From an uncultured Clostridia bacterium (GTDB lineage: Bacteria; Bacillota; Clostridia; Oscillospirales; Ruminococcaceae), in assembly GCA_947632025.1 (NCBI GenBank), contig CANRNN010000017.1, positions 1 to 35,586 of the forward strand: a stretch of DNA of 35,586 nucleotides, read 5' to 3'. The notes under the pieces are model-generated. The model saw nothing but the letters and a program-made list of their open reading frames with translations. It was not told where the DNA came from and did not search any database. A program made the translations under genes and the position numbers. Below are positions 30,799-35,586 of this stretch, piece after piece (the first letter of the stretch is position 1; every line of letters begins with the position of its first letter).

Positions 30799-30930
30799 CC
30801 GACTATGCTTTGACCATTATTGCGGAAAACATATCGCACAGAAAACACGCCGTATATACCCGTATCCATGACACAGGCGCATACACATCATTTTCCGCGA
30901 GTCGTTTATGTAGGAGCGTGAAAGCATAGT
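30776..30930 (-). promoter_or_regulatory. Structured leader RNA with nested long-range helices
   Basis: On the minus strand ACTATGCTTT (30921-30930), which contains the leader start codon, is perfectly complementary to AAAGCATAGT (30802-30811), just before the terminator. Nested inside, GCGGAAAA (30891-30898) pairs with TTTTCCGC (30822-30829), and further in ATGCGCC pairs with GGCGTGT with two G-U pairs. Cys15 and Cys19 codons follow the 5' arm of the second helix and Cys30/Cys33 precede its 3' arm, so a ribosome stalled at either pair would open it. It matches no riboswitch class I can recall. Confidence 0.6.
30817..30927 (-). CDS. 36-residue cysteine-containing leader peptide
   Basis: ATG at 30927 is preceded by AAGGAGA 7 bases upstream, and the transcript starts about 50 bases earlier from a consensus promoter. 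The peptide begins MLSRSYINDSRK, holds MMCMRLC (Cys15, Cys19) and ends RRVFCAICFPQ (Cys30, Cys33). All four Cys codons are TGT. It ends 19 bases before the terminator stem. The position and the repeated codon are typical of a leader whose translation reports the level of charged tRNA-Cys. The end of the peptide loosely recalls predicted sulfur-metabolism leader peptides of Actinobacteria with an RVxSAxC end, from memory only. Alternatively it is a real Cys-rich metal-binding peptide. Confidence 0.65.
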   Translation of the reverse strand: MLSRSYINDSRKMMCMRLCHGYGYIRRVFCAICFPQ

Positions 30931-30953
30931 GATCTCTCCTTGAAATTGAATGC

Positions 30954-30968
30954 CTACCAATTTAGTAG
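30954..30968. promoter_or_regulatory. Palindromic operator candidate downstream of the promoter
   Basis: CTACCAATTTAGTAG is a 15-base palindrome with one mismatched pair, placed just after the -10 of the ABC operon promoter. A/T-centred palindromes with CTAC/GTAG arms would suit a repressor, for example an Rrf2-type sulfur regulator such as CymR, but no regulator is encoded nearby. Confidence 0.4.
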
Positions 30969-30984
30969 TCTTTCGTATAATCAT

Positions 30985-31013
30985 ATTATATCACCAACGA
31001 AAAGAATTGTCAA
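30985..31013 (-). promoter_or_regulatory. Promoter of the leader-DUF1847-ABC operon
   Basis: On the minus strand perfect TTGACA (31008-31013), 17-base spacer and TATAAT (30985-30990), about 58 bases upstream of the leader peptide ATG. The strength fits a constitutively started transcript controlled downstream by the terminator. The 197 bases between here and the sigma-factor start at 31211 hold no visible gene. Confidence 0.9.
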
Positions 31014-31210
31014 GGCTTTTACAGCCGTTGAATTTATATAAATAACCTATTCCGAGTTATAAAAAGAGCCGATATGTGGGGATATAGACTGCAAAACGCA
31101 TAGCGGCAGACTGCATTATTACAAAAAAATTTCAGCGATTATATGTGCGAGAAATGATGAATTCAAACGACTAATAGGTGAAGAGAAAAAATGCGGAAAG
31201 GAGCGTCTGA

Positions 31211-31768
31211 ATGGATAACGGTGCAAGTAGCTACCGCCGTTACCTTGACGGCGACGACAGCGGGCTTTCGGAAATAGTTGAAACGTACAAGGACGGTCTT
31301 ATTCTATATATCAACACTTTTGTAAACAATATTTGCGCTGCCGAGGAGCTTGCTGAAGACACCTTCTTCAGGCTGATAACAAAAAAGCCGAGGTTTTCGG
31401 GGAAATGCAGCTTTAAGACGTGGCTGTACACAATTGGGCGTAATGTCGCGGTCGATCATATAAGGCACAGCTCGAAGCTCTCTAACACGCCTATTGAAGA
31501 TATGGAAAACTATATTTTCGACGAGCAGTGTCTTGAAGAGTCGTACATAAAAGAAGAACGAAAAATGACGGTGCATAAGGCGCTTTCAAAGCTCAGTCCC
31601 GATTACAGACAGATATTGTGGCTCATTTATTTTGAGGAATTATCAAATAAAGATGCCGCAAGGATAATGAAAAAGTCCCCGCGCCAGATAACAGACCTTT
31701 TATATCACGCAAAACTTTCTCTCAAAAACATTCTAACAAAGGAGGGCTTTATTTATGAAGACATCTGA
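31211..31768 (+). CDS. ECF-type RNA polymerase sigma factor
   Basis: 185 residues, AGGAG 8 bases before the ATG. Region 2 (about 20-85) includes AEELAEDTFFRLITKKPRF and FKTWLYTIGRNVAVDHIR. Region 4 (about 115-175) includes LSPDYRQILWLIYFEELSNK and ITDLLYHAKLSLK with the HTH. It overlaps the next gene by 14 bases, the usual coupling to an anti-sigma factor. It would direct a small regulon, probably including this operon, in response to an extracytoplasmic signal. Confidence 0.92.
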   Translation: MDNGASSYRRYLDGDDSGLSEIVETYKDGLILYINTFVNNICAAEELAEDTFFRLITKKPRFSGKCSFKTWLYTIGRNVAVDHIRHSSKLSNTPIEDMENYIFDEQCLEESYIKEERKMTVHKALSKLSPDYRQILWLIYFEELSNKDAARIMKKSPRQITDLLYHAKLSLKNILTKEGFIYEDI

Positions 31769-32813
31769 AGAAATGACAAAAAGCCTGCTCAAACGCAGAA
31801 ACGAATATTTCTCGGCTCAAAAGCGCAGAAGGACTGCCGCCGTTAAAATAGCGAGGGCGGGGTCTGTGACCTGCTGTGTTGCCGCGGCGGCAGTTGTGGG
31901 CGTAAATGTTCTTAATCGGAAAAATTCCGTTACAAACGACATCACGCCCGTTGTTTCAACACCCGACACTAACCAAAATTCAAACAGCGCAATTTCTTCT
32001 TCTGACAGTGTCAACAATTCTCAGACGCCGAATGTTCAGTCCACGCCGACAACATCAGAAACACCCGAAATACCCGAAAATGTCATCTGGTCGCAGAGCA
32101 GTACGGGCGGCGTAAGCATTTCCGAAAGCGTATGTATGACATTATGGCACGGAAAGCCTGTGTCGTATGAGTTAAAAAACGCGTTCGATAAATATGACGA
32201 CGGCAGCATTTTCGCGGTGTCATTGCTGACAGGATACAGCGCTGACTATGTTTACAACGGCAGAACAATAAGTGAAATGCTCGATGAACAAACTGAACTT
32301 GGAAATAAAATTGAGAAACTCCGTGAGTTCGTGAAAACTTACGACTATGTAATGGAGCAGGAAGAAGTTCAACACCTTACATCGGGAGATGAAACGGAGA
32401 TATTAAACACTTATGTAAATAACGGCAAGACAGTTATGGAAACATTAAAATCATTAGGCGATTATATAACGGACGGGAAGTTTGACAGAGAAAAACTTGA
32501 AGCCGATGTTGAGGCAGGGGAGAAAGCCCTTGAAAGTCTGCGTGATGAAATAATAATCGCTAAAGAGCTGTCACTAAAAGCTGCTTTTGAAAATACAATA
32601 TCTGAACTCAAAGCAAAAAACATTCCGTTTGAGCTGCGCGAATTAAAGGGTGATATTCCTACGAATTACAGCAGGAACATTATCATAATTTACATCTCGG
32701 AAAACGATCTTGCGGACCTCGAACTAAGCGAACAGGATAGTATCCTATTCGGATTTGCAAGCAAAAACGCAAACGGCGAGGATATTGTATACGATATGAT
32801 AGTTGAGTGTTGA
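31755..32813 (+). CDS. Membrane-anchored probable anti-sigma factor
   Basis: 352 residues. A short, basic cytoplasmic N-terminus (1-30) is followed by one membrane segment (about 32-52, AGSVTCCVAAAAVVGVNVL), then a Ser/Thr/Pro/Asn-rich stalk to about residue 110 and an extracellular part with a helical, Glu-rich stretch (about 170-275). The pairing with an ECF sigma gene by a 14-base overlap is the main evidence. The cytoplasmic part is too short for a full zinc anti-sigma domain, so sigma binding would rely on this short segment. ATG with GGAGG upstream inside the sigma gene. Confidence 0.7.
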   Translation: MKTSEEMTKSLLKRRNEYFSAQKRRRTAAVKIARAGSVTCCVAAAAVVGVNVLNRKNSVTNDITPVVSTPDTNQNSNSAISSSDSVNNSQTPNVQSTPTTSETPEIPENVIWSQSSTGGVSISESVCMTLWHGKPVSYELKNAFDKYDDGSIFAVSLLTGYSADYVYNGRTISEMLDEQTELGNKIEKLREFVKTYDYVMEQEEVQHLTSGDETEILNTYVNNGKTVMETLKSLGDYITDGKFDREKLEADVEAGEKALESLRDEIIIAKELSLKAAFENTISELKAKNIPFELRELKGDIPTNYSRNIIIIYISENDLADLELSEQDSILFGFASKNANGEDIVYDMIVEC

Positions 32814-32898
32814 GTAACGAATTCGCGGAATAGTTAATGGGGAGGACTTTTCAGGATTTTTCATATCTCCTTTAGTAATGCGGATTCGTGAATATCCC

Positions 32899-35586
32899 TT
32901 AGATGCCCCCTTTTGAGCGGGGCATTTTTCGTGCTATCTGTGGGACGTCCCCCTTCGTTGTCGTCGGCGACGTCAGCGCATCGTAAGCGGTCTGGAGAGC
33001 CTCATAGGCGGTTTTGAGGTCCTTTTCCGCATCGGTGGGCTTGTCGGAATTCTTGTTGTCAGTGTGCAGACGGTTGAACTCCTGGAACTCTCTCGAATCA
33101 TCGAATACTTCGTTATCGTCAATGTCCTCGCCGTCAGCGTCCAGAGTGGAAAGCTTATAAGCAACGTCTGTCATGGCGGTCTTAAGCGCTTCGCTGTCAT
33201 TCTTGTCAAGGTACTCCGCAACCTCAACTATAAGATCTCTGATCTCGCCGTAGCTTATAGCGTAATCCTGAAGCTCCTTGTCAAGATTATTGTACTTGCC
33301 CTCAAGAGCCTTGTATGTTTCGGTAGCCGTCAGACTAACCTCTGTACCGGCAACTTCAACACCATACTCAGCCTTATAGCTTACAGCGTCGCCCTCTTTG
33401 TAGTTCTTGGTCTTGTTAGCCGCAGCAAGCCACTCAATAGCTGCCTTACGCGCTTCAACAAGGGCAACGTGGTTTTCCTGGAATTTAGATGCGTCACCTG
33501 TCTTTTCCGCAAGGTCGTAAGCCTTTTCAATCAGATCCTTAACATTGCTCTTGGTGTATGTTTTGGAATCGTTCTTGGGGAAGAGGTCTTCAAGAGCATA
33601 CTGCAGATTTCTCTTAATGAGAGTCCACTCGGCTACCGAGCCTGTAGCCTTGGAAACCGTGTCATTTTCGTCGATCTCGCCGATAGCGTCAAGCAGGCTC
33701 TTCTCGCCATCCGACTTGTCAATCGTCTCGGCAGTCAAATACTTTTCCGCAACCGTTGCAGCCTTTTCAAGGTCAGCCGCATTCTCGATTTTTGTACTTT
33801 CCTTTATACCGGCAAGAACAACGTTCTTTTCAGCTTCCGCAAGTTTCTCAGTCGTGCTCCCGCTTTCCTTATCAGCTGTAATCTTCGCGTCCGCTTTGGT
33901 GAACTTCCCCGACATTACTTTATCATTAGCGTGCTTCCCACCACAATCTGTGTCTATATAATCATTCCATGCATCTTTAAATTCTTCAAACTCACGTTCC
34001 AAATCCAGAACGTCCTGCGCGGTGTAGCTAAGGAACAAGCCCTCAACATCAGTCAAATCCTCGCTATCACTGTTAACTTTCTTCAAGCAATCGCTACTAT
34101 TAAATACATTTTCATCAACTATTCTATACCACCTGTTAAGGAACTCATCATAAGCTTCCCAAAGATCCTTGAAATCCTTGCTCTTTTTGCAGCCGCTGCT
34201 TATCGGATTATCCGCTTCTTCATTACCATTATATTCATTTGTTTCATTAGCGCAATTCGCTCCGACTACGCAAAGCTCCATATATACATCGAGGAATGCT
34301 TTCATGGTACTTGCATCAAACTTTTTGTCTGCATTAGTCTTTGCTCCTTCCTCAGCCTCCCCAGCCTCATCAACACTTTCAGGTGCATTTTCGATTGCTT
34401 TACCAAACGCTGTCAAATCCGCAAGTTCAACCGGAACAAACTGGAGCAGATCGGTACCCTTTGTGATCTTCTTATCCTTGCCTGTGTCCTTATCATAAGC
34501 AAGTGTTTCCTTAACACTGATAAATCCATCGTCGTCGACCTTTATGGTGGTAGACGCTGTAGCCTTCATCGTTTTGCTTTCCGCGTCGTAAACAGCGTCG
34601 CTGTCGATATCATGTACAAGCTTCTGAGCCTCGGTAAGCATAGCTGCCGCAACGAAGTCATTGTGGTACTCCTTGATGAGCTTCTCAACGTCAGCCTTTG
34701 CCGCACGCTTGGTGTTATCCTCAGTCCAGCCGTTGAAAACAGCCACAGCGTCCTTTGCAGCCTTGTAAGCGTTAACAATATCCTCATCGGAAGTTACCTT
34801 AGAAGACGCGATCTCATCAAAACGAGCATACTGTTTGTTGATTCCCTCTTCCACAGTGCCGCTTCCAATAACCTTTATCCATGTTTGCGTTGCTGTAGTA
34901 CTCTGCACCGCTTCCGCTTTGCCCTTATCATCCGGGATCGCAATCTGGCTTTTGCCCTTAACGATCTCAAGCAGATTGCCAAAAGTGATGTACTTTGCCT
35001 TTGTTACTTTGGACAGGATCTTGTCGCCGTTTTCGTCCTTCTTATTGCCTGTAGTAGGAGCAACAGAGCAGGTTCCGCGTCTCCAGCTCTCGTAAGAGGT
35101 TTCGCCTGCTATGATCGCTTCATACTGCTTAAGAACAGCTCTGAACTCTGCTTTGGTTACTGTGTCAAGCTCTTTGAGGTTATTCTTAGCCTCTACAAGC
35201 TGAAGATAAGCGTCGGAGATAAGTCTGCCGTCGTTGGAATCGACATAGCTCAGAGCCTCGTCGTAAGCGGACTCAAAGTCACTCCAGCTGTCCTCGTCAT
35301 AGATAGTGTCGCCGAGTACCTCGTTAAGAACGTTTTCGGTATCATAGATGCCTTTGTACTCATCAAGTTTCCCTGCGAGTTCGTCCTTGTTGTACTGTTT
35401 CATTCCATCGCGGACAGCTTTAAGCATCTGGTATGCTGCGGTGAAGTCTTCTGCAGTAGCCTTGTTATTTGCGAGAACATTCTCAGCGTAGTCGATAGCG
35501 TCCTGGAAGTATTCGCCCTGAACTGTTCCGTATTCAAAGATGTCGTCCTCGCGGAATTTTTCAAAGCTGTCTACATACTTCTGGAG
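32899..35586 (-). CDS. Long FIVAR-like surface protein, 5' end beyond the window
   Basis: The frame is open to the right edge, giving 895 visible residues and no start, so an N-terminal signal peptide would lie outside. It is acidic and helical, made of modules with the FIVAR-like pattern (DSWSDFESAYDEALSYVD ... AYLQLVEAKNNLKEL; SNVKDLIEKAYDLAEKTGD ... LVEARKAAIEWL; AEKDLKTAYEALQTAYDAL). Such modules occur in cell-surface and adhesive proteins of Gram-positive bacteria. The C-terminus is a Thr-rich linker and KGDV followed by a short basic tail (PQIARKMPRSKGGI) encoded within the terminator hairpin. KGDV often opens a dockerin (KGDVNxDG), so a lost C-terminal domain is possible. Confidence 0.7.
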   Translation of the reverse strand, partial: LQKYVDSFEKFREDDIFEYGTVQGEYFQDAIDYAENVLANNKATAEDFTAAYQMLKAVRDGMKQYNKDELAGKLDEYKGIYDTENVLNEVLGDTIYDEDSWSDFESAYDEALSYVDSNDGRLISDAYLQLVEAKNNLKELDTVTKAEFRAVLKQYEAIIAGETSYESWRRGTCSVAPTTGNKKDENGDKILSKVTKAKYITFGNLLEIVKGKSQIAIPDDKGKAEAVQSTTATQTWIKVIGSGTVEEGINKQYARFDEIASSKVTSDEDIVNAYKAAKDAVAVFNGWTEDNTKRAAKADVEKLIKEYHNDFVAAAMLTEAQKLVHDIDSDAVYDAESKTMKATASTTIKVDDDGFISVKETLAYDKDTGKDKKITKGTDLLQFVPVELADLTAFGKAIENAPESVDEAGEAEEGAKTNADKKFDASTMKAFLDVYMELCVVGANCANETNEYNGNEEADNPISSGCKKSKDFKDLWEAYDEFLNRWYRIVDENVFNSSDCLKKVNSDSEDLTDVEGLFLSYTAQDVLDLEREFEEFKDAWNDYIDTDCGGKHANDKVMSGKFTKADAKITADKESGSTTEKLAEAEKNVVLAGIKESTKIENAADLEKAATVAEKYLTAETIDKSDGEKSLLDAIGEIDENDTVSKATGSVAEWTLIKRNLQYALEDLFPKNDSKTYTKSNVKDLIEKAYDLAEKTGDASKFQENHVALVEARKAAIEWLAAANKTKNYKEGDAVSYKAEYGVEVAGTEVSLTATETYKALEGKYNNLDKELQDYAISYGEIRDLIVEVAEYLDKNDSEALKTAMTDVAYKLSTLDADGEDIDDNEVFDDSREFQEFNRLHTDNKNSDKPTDAEKDLKTAYEALQTAYDALTSPTTTKGDVPQIARKMPRSKGGI
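32903..32930 (+). terminator. Terminator between sigma operon and surface protein
   Basis: ATGCCCC (32903-32909) and GGGGCAT (32919-32925) with a 9-base loop, then TTTTTC. It ends the sigma/anti-sigma transcript. It overlaps the final codons of the convergent surface-protein gene. Confidence 0.8.

Noticed and set aside
30776-30930. A known riboswitch (cobalamin, SAM, TPP, molybdenum cofactor, NiCo, fluoride)
   Set aside because: None of the conserved core sequences that I know for these classes is present.
1-35586. CRISPR array or insertion sequence
   Set aside because: No regular repeat-spacer series, cas gene, transposase frame or terminal inverted repeats with target duplication were seen.

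Overview
The window looks like chromosomal DNA of a spore-forming, low-to-medium GC Firmicute of the Ruminococcaceae/Oscillospiraceae type. This rests on strong GGAGG ribosome binding sites, near-consensus sigma-A promoters with 17-bp spacers, a SpoIID-like/peptidoglycan-binding gene pair, an ECF sigma/anti-sigma-like pair and a long FIVAR-like surface protein. The genus is inferred, not proven.

Region 1 (1-3044, minus strand): a two-gene operon of an exonuclease III family enzyme and a group II intron-like reverse transcriptase (RT). The genes overlap by ATGA, have one sigma-A promoter and one terminator. I see no group II intron RNA around the RT. Its tail carries a degenerate HNH/zinc finger and a small DUF7662-like domain.

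Region 2 (3348-15852): a tRNA-Pro(GGG) gene whose 3' end is the left attachment site of a 12.4-kb mobilizable island. A 24-bp direct repeat bounds it (3401-3424 and 15829-15852), and AATCACACG sites, probably integrase arm sites, lie at both ends. It carries a type I restriction-modification operon (hsdM - unknown gene - hsdS - HEPN-like gene - hsdR), a relaxase and MobC, a hairpin-rich oriT/origin candidate, a primase remnant, a small HTH protein and a tyrosine integrase whose promoter is covered by a 12-bp inverted repeat.

Region 3 (15853-22906): a second, decayed island or series of islands in the same tRNA site. A third, degenerate att copy lies at 22828-22851, followed by what is probably the original tRNA terminator. 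Inside are a fragment of another integrase, a lipoprotein gene, an AgrC/LytTR-type two-component system with candidate LytTR sites upstream of the lipoprotein gene, a truncated dehydrogenase, a LysR regulator, a truncated NTF2-like gene, a flavodoxin, an XRE regulator with three operator-like sites, and a SLOG-family gene reduced by an in-frame internal deletion.

Region 4 (22994-26410): two small paralogous genes of unknown function, the first dead through two in-frame stops, then a probable sporulation/cell-wall pair.

Region 5 (26510-31013): an HMA metal-binding protein faces a minus-strand operon of DUF1847 protein, SsuC/SsuB/SsuA-like ABC transporter and a tiny lipoprotein. The proteins are unusually cysteine-rich. 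The operon begins with a leader that encodes a 36-residue peptide with four Cys codons (all TGT), folds into nested long-range helices and ends in an intrinsic terminator before the first structural gene. This is the best candidate for an undescribed regulatory system in the window.

Region 6 (31211-35586): an ECF sigma factor with a membrane-anchored probable anti-sigma factor, convergent with a very long surface protein that runs off the right edge.
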